Shown one piece after another: positions 47,661 through 59,168 of a stretch of DNA of 64,000 nucleotides. A program made the position numbers and the translations under genes. The stretch is from Odontocerum albicorne. Taxonomy: Eukaryota > Arthropoda > Insecta > Trichoptera > Odontoceridae. Under the pieces are notes generated by a model. The model had not been told where the DNA came from. It searched no databases and saw only the letters and a program-made list of their open reading frames with translations. Within the stretch, counting starts at the first letter, position 1. The number at the start of each line of letters is the position of its first letter. The stretch is taken from NCBI GenBank assembly GCA_949825065.1, contig OX463852.1:12857897-12921896 (forward strand), given 5' to 3'.

Positions 47661-49400
47661 TATTTTTGCGTTTGCGGTATCTTCTGGTATAACCTAGCAC
47701 ATACCTCGTCATGCTGCGTTATGTTATCTGTAGCTATTGTATCATTCGTACAGAGTCCAAGGTTCGCATCTATATGTTAGAACTGGTACGATGTATTAGT
47801 TAAATACCTTCCGTTTGAGATAGACTGGGAGATTGCTCTTGAAAATATAGTTCAGCCGTCCAAAGGAATCCAGGGTAGTTTTGCTCTTATATTTATTTAA
47901 TTGAAAGTGGACTTCTCAAATGAAATACTTTGCCCTAAGTAGGTATATTGTTGGACCTATTCAAGCTGCGTTCCATCCACCTGAATCGATATGACATCAC
48001 CAAAACGGTTCGATATATATTTTGTCTTTTTAATAATCATTATCACACTAGTTTGCTTGCCTCTACCAATTTTAGTACATGGTTCAATAGTTCTTCAGGG
48101 CGTGTAACGAAGAGAATAATAACGTCTGCAAATCTAAGATGGGTTCAGATATGAACCATTGACAGATTCCTTTATTTTCCCATTCGAGCTTCTTGAACAT
48201 ATCTTCAAGGGAAGCGTGGAATAAATGTAATTATTCCTACACATTTAAGTGGCATAAACTTTGGGAAAACATTGGTGTACTCGTACATTAGTTATGTAAT
48301 ATAAGTATTAAAACATGAATCATAAAATGAAAAGTAAAAACCTTAAAAATAAAAATAAATTGTGTTGTTATATTTACTAATTGTAGGCTAAATTTAAATA
48401 TTAAACTAAAAAATATCAGAAAGGATTCTTCACAGACCATACGAGTACATCAATCATACGATCAATACTAAATTTATTTCACGTATTGTTTGGAGATACC
48501 GCTGTCACGCTTTGGAGTATGTTATCAAATACTAGATGAATGCGAGATATTTTACAAAATGAAGTGCGCCCAAAATAAGAGAGCACATTGGTTACCCCAC
48601 GCGGAGTGGGCACATTGTGTTGTGGTCCAAATCACACATTTCGAAACAAAATATCGGCACCACCTGCCTATGCCAAAATCAATATCGCAAAATAAGGCAG
48701 CCATAATCTGTGTCAACACAGATATTTGTAAATCGAACACAAACGTAATAATTATATTTAATAAATTTCAGAAGCACAAACGGAGGGTGAAATGCAATAA
48801 TACAATATATAACCTAAAAAAATAATGTAAAACATGAATATAATTTAATAGAAGATACAAGATACACAGAACAAAATACTACACGTGATAAATGAAATAA
48901 TGGAAAATATATAACAAAGATACTAAAAAGAACGTAAATCAAGATTGTTTCCACACTCGTATCATACGATATAATAAAAAACATTAAATTACACGATCAA
49001 TATTATATAAATCTAACACATTTATTAAAATGGCAGAATCAGTCTCAAATATTGCGAACAAAAAAACTACAAAAACATAAGGCAAGATAGGACAGATGTC
49101 AAATTGCATCGCAATTGACTAACTTCAAAGTTTCAAAGCATCACAAAGAACACAAAAAAAATATCTGCCTGTTATCGTTTATTTTAGGAATAAAAGCCTT
49201 AGATTACAAAAGAGGATACCTTTTTTGTTAATGGTGAATCGTACTCCAAACTACATCCGGAACAACCTTCGAGGTAAATTCTACTAAGTTACCAGGAAGG
49301 TTTACGCGAAGGAAATCTAGTAAACAATCTGTCATATAGGATGGTTCATAAATCACGCTACAGTTTCAAACATTCATCTTATTTTAGTTTTTTTTTTTCA
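47661..49400. other. AT-rich stretch, no assigned feature
   Basis: A 111-codon plus-strand frame (48490-48825) is not recognised. Similar TACGATCAATA-type strings recur near 48455 and 48990. Otherwise empty. Confidence 0.4.
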
Positions 49401-49719
49401 AACAATTAAAACAGTGTGAGGGGCCGCACTACTATCCCGGCAACCCAAAAGTCAACCTCACCTGCACGTGGTGCACCTGCTAGTGAACTGACGAGACCCT
49501 GAGGACCGAATATTGGTGGAAACTAACATTTTTCCACATATAAGGTGAATGGAATGACTCATTCAAGGGCAGCTCAAGTTCTGTGGATGAAGTTGCCGTA
49601 TCAGTTCTTCTGTGTTACAGGATAGCCACCGTAGAGTTAGTTGCAGCGCAACTTGGATCGAGAGCGTGACTGTTCAACTCAATTATACGCAGCTGGTACA
49701 ACCTATTTAAAAGACATTT

Positions 49720-50100
49720 TTCTATGTAGAATACAAGAGAAACGAACGAAAGTGGTCAAACTTTATTTCGCAAACCAGAGTAAATAATTTGAACACAACG
49801 CGCTTATCAACGTAATTTTACTGATAGATTATCCAGCAAGATCGACAATTGGTAGATTAATTGCGCGTTTTCAACAAGGATCAGTACTTGATCTGACTTG
49901 CCTCGAGCTGGAAAACCGCGTATTATCCGCACTAACATAATGGGAATATTCAAAAGGAACAAGAGACTTGCTGATGATCAAGCAATTTGAACCAGACGTT
50001 TAGCTCAGCTCCAAATGTATCGAACGACACTGCAACTCTTACCATATAAAATTCAGTTGGTGGAAGAATTGAAACCGTATGATTCACGTCTTAAATAGGA
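49720..50100 (+). pseudogene. Tc1/mariner-superfamily transposase N-terminal fragment
   Basis: Across frames: RTKVVKLYFANQS, then YPASRSTIGRLIARFQQGSV, LPRAGKPRIIRT and LPYKIQLVEELKPYDS, the helix-turn-helix half of the transposase group also seen at 363-1387. Multiple stops, no catalytic part, and no terminal repeats found. Confidence 0.65.
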
Positions 50101-50625
50101 GCATTAGAGCACGACTAATGTGCCACCCTGTATTGATGCAGTTCTATATTAGAGTCGCAAAACCAGCTGCCTGCAGTGAGGCCACTCGTGCAGCTGCAGA
50201 TAGCCGTGGTGTGGCGAAATTTATTTATATTCGCCAAAACGGCCATATTATTGTAAACAAACACCGCGGGCATAGATTGCGTAACGATTAGCCGACGGTT
50301 TATATGTTGACATTGACACAGTTTTGTGAGCAAAATAATAATATTTTGATTATCGTTGAAACGTGTAAGTACACATGAGTAATGTTTGATAAATAATGCA
50401 ATATTTTGAGAAAAACGCGTAAAATCGGAGTTATTGAAGTATTTAGATATGTTCCTTGATGAAAATTCTGTGTAAGAGAACTATTTCTTTCACAACATTA
50501 CAAAAATAAGGTAATAAAATATGGTTCTCGCGTTTACTTTTATCTAGGAGGAGGCAAGTAAAAAATATGAAATGAATGGATAGGTTTTTAGTGTTTTACT
50601 TTTAAAAAGTTATATTTCGGATATT
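50101..50625. other. Stretch without assigned feature
   Basis: Nothing recognised; slightly less AT-rich from 50100 to 50290. Confidence 0.4.
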
Positions 50626-50700
50626 ACCGACCTCAGTAACCTAGGTGGTAAGACATTTGATTTACACCCAGGGGTTCCGGGTTCGATTCCCGATGGTAAT
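50626..50700 (+). repeat. tRNA-like SINE head, family A
   Basis: GACCTCAGTAACCTAGGTGG, then GGGTTCCGGGTTCGATTCCC and GATGGTAAT. The flanks ATTACC and GGTAAT could pair like an acceptor stem, but the anticodon arm is not tRNA-like, and related heads elsewhere are followed by a SINE body. Confidence 0.75.
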
Positions 50701-50711
50701 AATAAAAATAA

Positions 50712-50815
50712 AAGGACGATTTATAAAACACCGTTAATACTGCGCACTCTCCTCAAGAGCGCTCTAGCTCGGGATTCAAACACTATTATTGATAGACTAT
50801 AAATATTGCAAAATA
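50712..50815. repeat. Dispersed repeat shared with 53.4 kb
   Basis: CACTCTCCTCAAGAGCGCTC, then GGGATTCAAACACTATTATT and GATAGACTATAAA match 53379-53490; a partial inverted copy lies at 38930-38990. Confidence 0.7.
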
Positions 50816-53059
50816 AATATATTATATACCATATAAGTCGAGTGTAAGGATATAAAGGTGGTTGCTGCGGTCATTAGATTAGGTACTTCCATGCATCTGT
50901 ATACCTTTAGAAAAACATACTTGATAAGAAAACCGCAGAAAACTTAACAAAGGAAGACGAACGAAAAATAAACTTTTGTAGATCTTCCGATATGTAACAC
51001 ATTCGGCTTAACATATATGTTAATGTAGTAGTGTATGTGTGTAGTGTTCACATAAAATCATATATTTTTATGAACACTAGACATATACGAGATCTCCCAT
51101 TAAGGGATGTCTTCAAATACTTCTTAAAACGGCACAAGCTACTTATACCATACATCTAACTCTAAAAAAAGTTCGAAGTCTCGTAAAAGGATTCGTCTGG
51201 TTACAATACTTACACACGCTAAAAGCATGCGAGTGTTGTTGTTTCTTCGTGTTTCTTCAGGTAGTGTTGCAAACACATCCGATGACGAACTGCAAATTCC
51301 ATTCAGTGGTTCTAAACCCAAAAGCATGATAAATAGGATAGAAAACAATATCGCCTCCTGCCCACGGTCTTTAACTTCTCCAATCCCCTAATTCGAATAT
51401 GTTGAGGGATGCAATATGGATAAATAAAAAATATGCTTTCATACTGAGGAGCCCCTCGCGTGTACATGGACCCAAAACTATTTTGAAAAAAAATAATGGA
51501 ATTCAGTTTAAACATCCTTTGCATAAAAATTAACAAGATAATGAATTTGACACACGTATAAACAAATTCTCCTAGTCACCAAATTTCCCGACAATGGCAT
51601 GCAACGTATTCTGATTCAGACGGATCCAAGTATGCCGGTCTCCCTTGACAATCTGACACCACACCTCCCACTCATATTTACACACATATGGTATACTGTA
51701 TCTTAATATCTCGATACCCATACCCATACGTGGTACCATAACTGTCTACACCGCCTTAAAGGAATTTCCTTTCTTCGAGTATTATATATTCAGCCCGGAA
51801 ATACTTATTTATCTATTTCTACTCAGACCCAGTCTAGTTTTCTTTTTACGTCACAACGTCGAATGTTCATTACTTTATTCACAAACATTGCATATGAAAT
51901 TCACAAAAAAAAACACGAAATTCGTAACTTAACTTAATGTTCGATTATTTTGTGAAAAATGTAACATCAATGACGTCAAATATTTAAATCTTAAAGAATT
52001 CTATTTTTTTTTTTTCGGGAAATCCTTTTCTGAGTCAAATTTTCAAAATCATACAAATGTCTTCGCCATACCAGAAAATATTATTTCAAGTGTTTAAAAT
52101 ACCCACCCCAGCTTCTATCAGGATCTCGAAAACTTTTCCCTTTGGTTGGGGAATTTCGGAGATATTGAGATACTTTTAGCGGCACTTCATATACTTCTAT
52201 ATCTTTTTTTAGGAAATAAGTTTATAAAGGTAGAAAAACGGTATTGTATCAAATTTCCTTGTACACTTATTTTCTACGTTGTATTATTATCGCCGCACGA
52301 CTGAAACTTGACGTAAACTAAAATTTTCAAATAGATATAATAAACTAAACAAATATTTCACAATATTTTATAAACTAAATTTCATAATGAAGTTCTGAAT
52401 GACTGATATATAACATGTTTGGTCAAGGCAATTCGCCCTGCTGAGATTGCGTTTTGTATTACTAACTCACTATTACTCTTGTTGGCGCTACAAGCCATGA
52501 TATGACGACTTGTGGTCTATCACAGAAAATTCTTGCAAACATTTCTGTTCTGCGAACGCCCCCACCAATGTAGTACAAAATAAAAAATGTATCTAATAAA
52601 TAAATATGAATAAAAAATACACGCTCGAGATACAAAATTAATTAAAAACCTTATAGTATAATTCCAAAAGACCTTAGTCAATAACCGTTATGTACTTAAG
52701 AAACAAAACTAATACGAATGAAAACATTTTGTCGAAAGGTTCATGGGTTTTACTAAAACGCAAAACACGAGCAACAAGTGTGAGTAGTTGAAATCATATA
52801 ACGATTTACCCGATAATATTACGAACAAGATAAGATGGATAACTTTCTTCAATTTCGAAACATTTACCAAAATCATATCTACTGTCGGAATGGGACAAAG
52901 AAATGTCATTTGTCATTCTCAAATAGCCTACGAGTTGGAAACGGGGCATATAACATATTGCTGGACAGAATCTCATGAAATCTAAACGATTGTCTAGAAA
53001 AACAAAATTAAGACTGTTGTTTATAGTTAAGGCATTAACGTTGTGGAGGTTTAAAGACA
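50816..53059. other. AT-rich stretch, no feature seen
   Basis: About 2.2 kb without recognisable coding sequence or terminal repeats. Confidence 0.5.
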
Positions 53060-53268
53060 TTGTAATTTATTTTTATCAAACACTGTTTATTCCACTTTTT
53101 TGTGATGGTATAAGCCTACCGGTTTCAAGGCTTTCACCTCATCTTCAGGGGAGCACAAACAAGACTCCCATGTGCTCCCCTGAAGATGAGGTGAAAGCCT
53201 TGAAACCGGTAGGGTTATACCGTCACAAAAAAGTGGAATAAACAGTGTTTGATAAAAATAAATTACAA
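53060..53268. repeat. 98-bp near-perfect inverted repeat with 13-nt loop
   Basis: Arm 53060-53157 pairs with arm 53171-53268, and only two mismatches were found by eye. The loop is 53158-53170. Each arm contains CCGGTTTCAAGGCTTTCACC followed by TCATCTTCAGGGGAGCACA (or complement). There is no coding content; a transcript of either strand would form a long hairpin. Confidence 0.95.
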
Positions 53269-53378
53269 AAATTAAGACTATTACGCTGTAATAAAACCAG
53301 TTTTTTTTGTATGTGGAGCTTGGTCCCTAACAGAAAAACAGGACAACACATCGTGAACATGTGAATAATAATAATAAA

Positions 53379-53490
53379 ATGACAATTCATATAGCGCCGT
53401 TTATATACCATACTCTCCTCCAGGGCGTTCTGAGGATTCGAGCCCACTATTATTGACAGATTAAAAATGTTATAAAATCAATATAAATAA
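53379..53490. repeat. Dispersed repeat shared with 50.7 kb
   Basis: CGCCGTTTATATACCATACT, CTCCTCCAGGGCGTTCTGAG and CCCACTATTATTGACAGATT align with the copy at 50712-50815. Confidence 0.7.
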
Positions 53491-54072
53491 CATATATAGT
53501 GAAAGGACAGGAAGTTGGTGAACCCAATTATTTTGCGGAGGATACCTCAATACAGTAATTGGAGATTTAGATAATATGGAACCGTGGAGGGCAACTCAGT
53601 TGAGCAGGACATGTCGTCAGGATCGACAATTTGACGACTTGTAAGGCAGCACTGAAGTGGACTCCCACAGCAAGTAATCCAAGAGTGTTCCCGCATCTAC
53701 GACGAAAGGATAATTTCCCTGTTGGGTTGTAGTAAAAGGAAAGCCTGGATGACAGATCTACCGCGAGCGTCCATGGCTTGAAGCGATTCTCAAATAAAGG
53801 GTGGATAACAAACGCACCATAGACTATATTTCATATAGATTTCCACTACATATAACACTAACATAACACTACCAACGCACTTTGTAACCAGTCTTGCTAA
53901 CCACATTGTTATAATTAAACCAGTTTTTAACATCATAAACATGTGGAATACTTCCATTGTATTTTCAGTGTAGTCCTTTAAAATATTTAAAGGCATTTCT
54001 TCATTTAGTTATACTTCACGTAGGGTCAAAAGTAGCAACCTAAGCCAAAAAATCTTCATTTAGATACATACA
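53491..54072. other. Stretch without assigned feature
   Basis: Nothing recognised. Confidence 0.4.
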
Positions 54073-55317
54073 CGAGGGTGGTCCCAGAAGTACCCGACCT
54101 GACGGTGGTTGTTGCTTTAAAAAAATACTATGGTAGAAAGTACTAAACTTATAAAGCTTAAGTTTCAAGTTTTAAGACGCTACGTTGTTTAGTATTTGTT
54201 TGGCAGCCATCAATAGTGAACGCTCTCAGTGAATTTGTAAACATGGAAAAAATTGGTCATCGTTATGTGATACAATACTTTCATTTGAAAGGTCTAAGTC
54301 CAACCAATATCAAAGCCGAGCTAGATTCTACTCTGGGGGAGTCTGCTCCTTCGTTTACAACAGTAAAATATTGGGTGGCAGAGTTTAAACGAGGCCGTAC
54401 GAGCTGCCAAGACAAACATCGCAGTGGTGGACCAAATGAGGTGACCACGCCAGAAATGGTAAAGAAAATCCACAAAATGGTATTGGATGACCGTCGATTG
54501 AAAGTGCGCGAGCTAGCAGACATGGTAGGCATTTCAAAAAGTGCTGTACATCGCATATTGACTGAAAATTTGGACATGAGAAAGCTGTGCGCAAGATGGG
54601 TGCCGCGTTTGCTCACAATGGAACAAAAACAGCGCCGTGAGGATGTTTCAATCGAGTGTTTGGCGATGTTTCACAGCAATAAAGAAAACAGTCACTTCAC
54701 ACCTGAGACGAAGTAACAGTCAAAACAATGGACTGAAAGGGGAGAATCGACTCCAAAAAAGGCGAAAACAGTTCCATCTGCAGGCAAGGTCATTGCATCA
54801 GTTTTTTGGGATGCGCGTGGGATAATTTTCATTGATTATCTTCAAAAAGGAAAAACAATCAACGGCGAGTATTATGCGAACTTATTGCAGCGTTTGAGTG
54901 ATGAAATCAAGAAAAAACGGCCGCATCTGGCGAAAAGAAAGTGTTGTTTCATCAAAACAGTGCACCAGTTCACACATCCGTTATCGCGGTGGCCAAAATC
55001 AATGAATTAAAGTTCGAATTGCTTCTTCACGCACCCTATTCGCCAGATTTAGCCCCCTCGGATTATTTTCTTTTTCCAAACTTGAAAAAATGGGTCGGTA
55101 GTAAAAGATTTGCCAACAATGAAGAGGTGGAATCTGCGGTTGATGGCTATTTTGAGGCGCTCGACGGTTTTCACTATAAACAGGGTATCGAAGCTATTGA
55201 ACATCGCTGGGAAAAGTGTGTCGAGCTGAAAGGAGACTATGTTGAGAAATAAAAATATTTTTTCCCAAATTTTTTGTGTTTTCTTTGTTAGGTCGGGTAC
55301 TTTTGGGACTACCTTCG
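54073..55317 (+). mobile_element. mariner transposon, full length with inactive transposase
   Basis: The left end CGAGGGTGGTCCCAGAAGTA and the right end, inverted, CGAAGGTAGTCCCAAAAGTA are the two TIRs (about 28 bp, a few mismatches). TA flanks the right side (55318-55319); the left-side TA is mutated or displaced by two bases. About 1245 bp. Confidence 0.88.
54243..55252 (+). pseudogene. mariner transposase lacking first catalytic region and with Asp-to-Asn change
   Basis: The ATG at 54243 opens MEKIGHRYVIQYFHLKGLSP with a well-kept helix-turn-helix half. After ECLAMFHSNKENSH the frame joins FTPETK directly: the segment with the first catalytic Asp (normally MDETW) is deleted. A TAA at 54714-54716 follows and a frameshift lies near 54940. 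The second catalytic position reads FHQNSAPVHT, with AAC at 54956-54958 where Asp is expected. The third is intact (YSPDLAPSDYFLF). The protein ends GDYVEK-stop at 55252. Confidence 0.92.
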
Positions 55318-58300
55318 TATGTCAAATATAACAATTCCGATGAAAAATCTTTTCACTTCCAGCCACTGTCAATTAACCGCAGAAACTGTCTTAACAGTGT
55401 CATTTGCAGCCATCGACGCGTTCTGTCAATATCTACGAACTTCTGGGTGACATGTATCCTAATTTCTGGACAGCGTCATATTATTTCACAAGAATAACAC
55501 CAGCTGAAAACATTTATCTCCTTTTCATCACTGAATATATATTCTTCCAAAACAGAGATTTTTCTAATACGCTGATTTGACTTCCACCTAATTGGTGATT
55601 GAATGCTCGTTGAATAATTTGAATAAAAATATATCATGGCCTTGGCCCACAGAGCGCAAGTGTTTCGATACTAAATTTAGACAATGGTGGTATGCAGCCT
55701 CTTAGGCGGACCACCCCCGCCCGCTCGCCTGTCGTCTGCAGATATCCGTAGGCGGTCCTGCTGAATGAAACACCCGCCGAAGACAGCAACGATAACGGAA
55801 CAAATTTATGCTCCTCCTACGAGATTCGGAGCACGCCAATATTTTTCAAGACGGAGACGAAAAAATATATAAGACAAAGCGCCCCATGTCCTTGCTCTGA
55901 ACATTCACGTTGAGCCCACATATTAATAATTATGAATGGTTAGCAAAAAACACAGACGAAAGAGTTGCGAATTTCGGTGTGCGGTTCAAAGTTACTGTGA
56001 ACGGCTCCGAACAGGAATTGGAAGAACCAAGGACGCCATGTTAAAATAGAAAATGTCACGTGATGGGTCGACTGTGCATATTTGTTAATAGGCAGTCCAT
56101 GTGCAACTTGCTGCAGTGTTTGAGGATCCCGGTGTCTTGCACCGAAGAGGACTTGATTCGTGGAATATCCAGCGTTAACCAAGTGACTTAGTACCTTTGA
56201 CACAATCAGATAGTACTCAAGTGATTACATAAAAATATATTCGTGATTTACCTAAACTGAATTCATTTCTTCTTCACATTATAAAGATCGACTTAAATAG
56301 CACATTTCTCACTATTTTAATTCAAAGTGTATATTCTTCGTCGTTCCGGTGGAATAACCAATTATGTTGTATATCACTAACAAGAGATTACTATTATGTG
56401 CCTCTTATACACTTTTACTATCTTAATTTTCAACATGCTCGTATGTATAAACTACTCAATCGAAATAATAGTTTTTTTTTTACAAAAGTTTGTTCTGTAT
56501 AATTCAACAATAAAAAATATTGTACTAGTTTCAAGTAGTTTTCGAAGTTGTTGCCGTGTTGAGTTGTCTTAAATGATGGCCGACATTTCGAAAGCGTCGG
56601 AGCCTTCATCGTCAGGGCGATGTCAAAATAAATTACCGAATATAGTAAGCAGGCAAAAAGCACCATGTATTTCTACCCCACTTTGAAGAAAATAAGAGTG
56701 GCGAAAAATAACTTTCTTATTTGAAAAACAACCGTAACTTTTTGGTTGTTATATTTTATATGTGGGGCTGCGAGTACCTTAAAGCAAAAGCGTACGTGAA
56801 CAAGCCATTAACAATACCACCGTTCAAAACTAACGTTGATGAAAAAATAGAAAACTAACGTTGATGAAATAAAGCCGCAAGAATATCGGAAATACTGGAT
56901 AATATTAGGACATTCTTGTGAGCAAGAAACAGGCGGTCATTTAAGCGATTTGATTTTTTACACCTAATATTAAAAAAAACGAACTAAACAAGCTGTTTGT
57001 TGCATTTTCTTCAGAAGTTATTAGGAAAACAAATAGGAAAGTTACTTTTGTGCCACCGTGTATATAGTCGGTTTTCACGGCATAAATACTCAATACGCAG
57101 TACTCGGTCAAGACATAAGACATATGCATACAGGCGCGATGTTAGAGGAGGTTGCTCGCAACACATGCACGACAGTGACCTCAGCCAGTGAAAGTCAATA
57201 ATATATAATGAGATGCGAATAATAACGAAATGCATCGGCAAAAAATGGTGACTATGTAAATTGTGTCCATGTGCTAGTTTCGTGATTATGAATCATAATT
57301 CATTCATCACGGTAAATATTTAAATATTTTTGAGACTTCTCGCCTAAATAATTTGAAATAAGATATGGTGGAATTTTTCAATTCTTTCGTTGAACTAATG
57401 TTGAGAAACTTAGTCAAAATCTTAGAACATAATTAAATTTAAGAGCGTGGTATAAATGTTATGCATATATTTGAGTCAAATCATGAATACTGCAATTCAT
57501 AAAACGATGCCATAAATTGAACTTTTTCATTTAAATACTTTTGTATTTATAGCAACCATTGAGCTTATTGATTTGTAGCAAATATACTATTTATTTAACA
57601 ATTGATTCAATTTTGAGTCCATAACAATGTTTACTATTTTTCGTTTACTAAGACACGATGCCGCGAATGTATCTCTTGTTATTACAATATAAATGGAGAA
57701 AATAACCCTAATACAACATCATATACAATATAAGTAAATATACAACATGATTTTATTAACAATTGTCTGAAAACACAGTTATATAATTGTGAACATATTA
57801 ATTAAGATTTATTCTTATAAAATTTATTCTTATATTATCACTTAATAGAACCTTTTGAATTATTAATGGTAAAGGTAATTGTAAAGTGCTTTATAATGTG
57901 TACTTCAAGGGTGCTTTACACGTGTATACTAAAGGCTTGGCTTGATAAGGAAATTGAACAGGTAAAAATATAAACATTTAAAATTATTTCAGTGGTTAAA
58001 TATTGTTGAGGTTTATAAAAAATGGGAACAAAATTTTGTTTGTCAAGTGTGACGATATGTTAGAATGGTAGCGACGAATGCGGAGTTTTTTTGGGTATTT
58101 CTCCGCATTTATACTCGTACATGTACAAAAAACACATTTGAATTAAAACATACCAAAAGGAGAAACTATAAATAAATTATCCCTCAATTGTTCGGTAGGT
58201 GATATTCAAATCCAGGTTTTAATAATGTACTATGAACTAAATGTTCATATTCACGGTTGTAAATTTTGAAAATACCTTTCAATTGAGGCGTCCTCAACCC

Positions 58301-58860
58301 TTCCCTTACGATGTTAAAATTGAAACGCGTGCTCCGGTGTTGGGTAGTGAGTACGCGATCAAAAATTAGCGATTTTAAATCGGAAAAATAAGAACATTCA
58401 TAGATAATCCCCTTAATTAATTATAATTGAAGTTAAAAATTATAATAATTGAGATTTATTTGCTGAAAACATTAAAAAACCATCTGGCAACGCTCACGGA
58501 ACGGGCGTACGTCTAACCTGTTTGCAAGCCTAGAAGCTACTGTGGCGCGGAACGTCAGTCGCATACCCCGGCGCTTACTCTTATGCTTGCGACGTTGAGA
58601 CAATTCAGCTCCTCGCAATTCAGTGGAGTATGCAAGAGTGAGATGCGAATATAGTGTCGCGCTTCCCGCATACTATTCACCTATCGTCAAGACACAAGGT
58701 CGAGGCACTCACAGCGTTTAAATGCGAATTTGTTTCCGATATCTTCACAAAATACCCACGATGTAGTCGATAAATTCTGATTATTATTAATATTATTTTT
58801 TAAATCAATGCGTAAATATATTATGGAGGAATACCTAAAATCTTAACCTTGTATTTATTA
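55318..58860. other. AT-rich stretch, mostly without feature
   Basis: About 3.5 kb. A moderately GC-rich patch at 55680-55800 is unassigned. A hairpin motif is annotated separately at 56540-56620. A tandem AAAACTAACGTTGATGAAA pair sits near 56825-56865. No coding region was identified. Confidence 0.45.
56540..56620 (-). repeat. Short hairpin module
   Basis: On the minus strand: CCTGACGATGAAGGCTCCGA, then CGCTTTCGAAATGTCGGCC. CCGAC and GTCGG can pair. It resembles modules often found at the ends of insect and other animal repeats, with a CTGAnGATGA...GAAA arrangement. Confidence 0.45.
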
Positions 58861-59168
58861 TATTTATAGAGATATTAATGGTTATTAGAAGCAACGTGTA
58901 GAAGATACCCAACACAGAGAAGGAAAGGTTAAACGCTCCAAAAGAACTATGCATGCTATTTAATTTTCTACCACTTATAGGAAGACTATTCCAATATTTC
59001 AGTCCCAGACCTATAATATACGAGTAAATCCCACCATGAGTCTTATGTAGTCCAAAAAAATATTACATAAAATATATTTTTTAATCAGTCGGTCGGTACG
59101 CGTGTTCTTCAAGATATGTTCGATTCCTGACGAATTCAATTCCGGACTAGTTTCACTCTTAAACCGTT

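Noticed and set aside
48490..48825. 111-codon plus-strand frame (CAQNKRAHWLPHAEWAH...)
   Set aside because: No family recognised, and it lies in AT-rich DNA among relics; could be chance or an unknown repeat.
50626..50700. tRNA-like fold with ATTACC/GGTAAT ends
   Set aside because: The anticodon arm does not fold properly and the sequence is a member of the same SINE head family.
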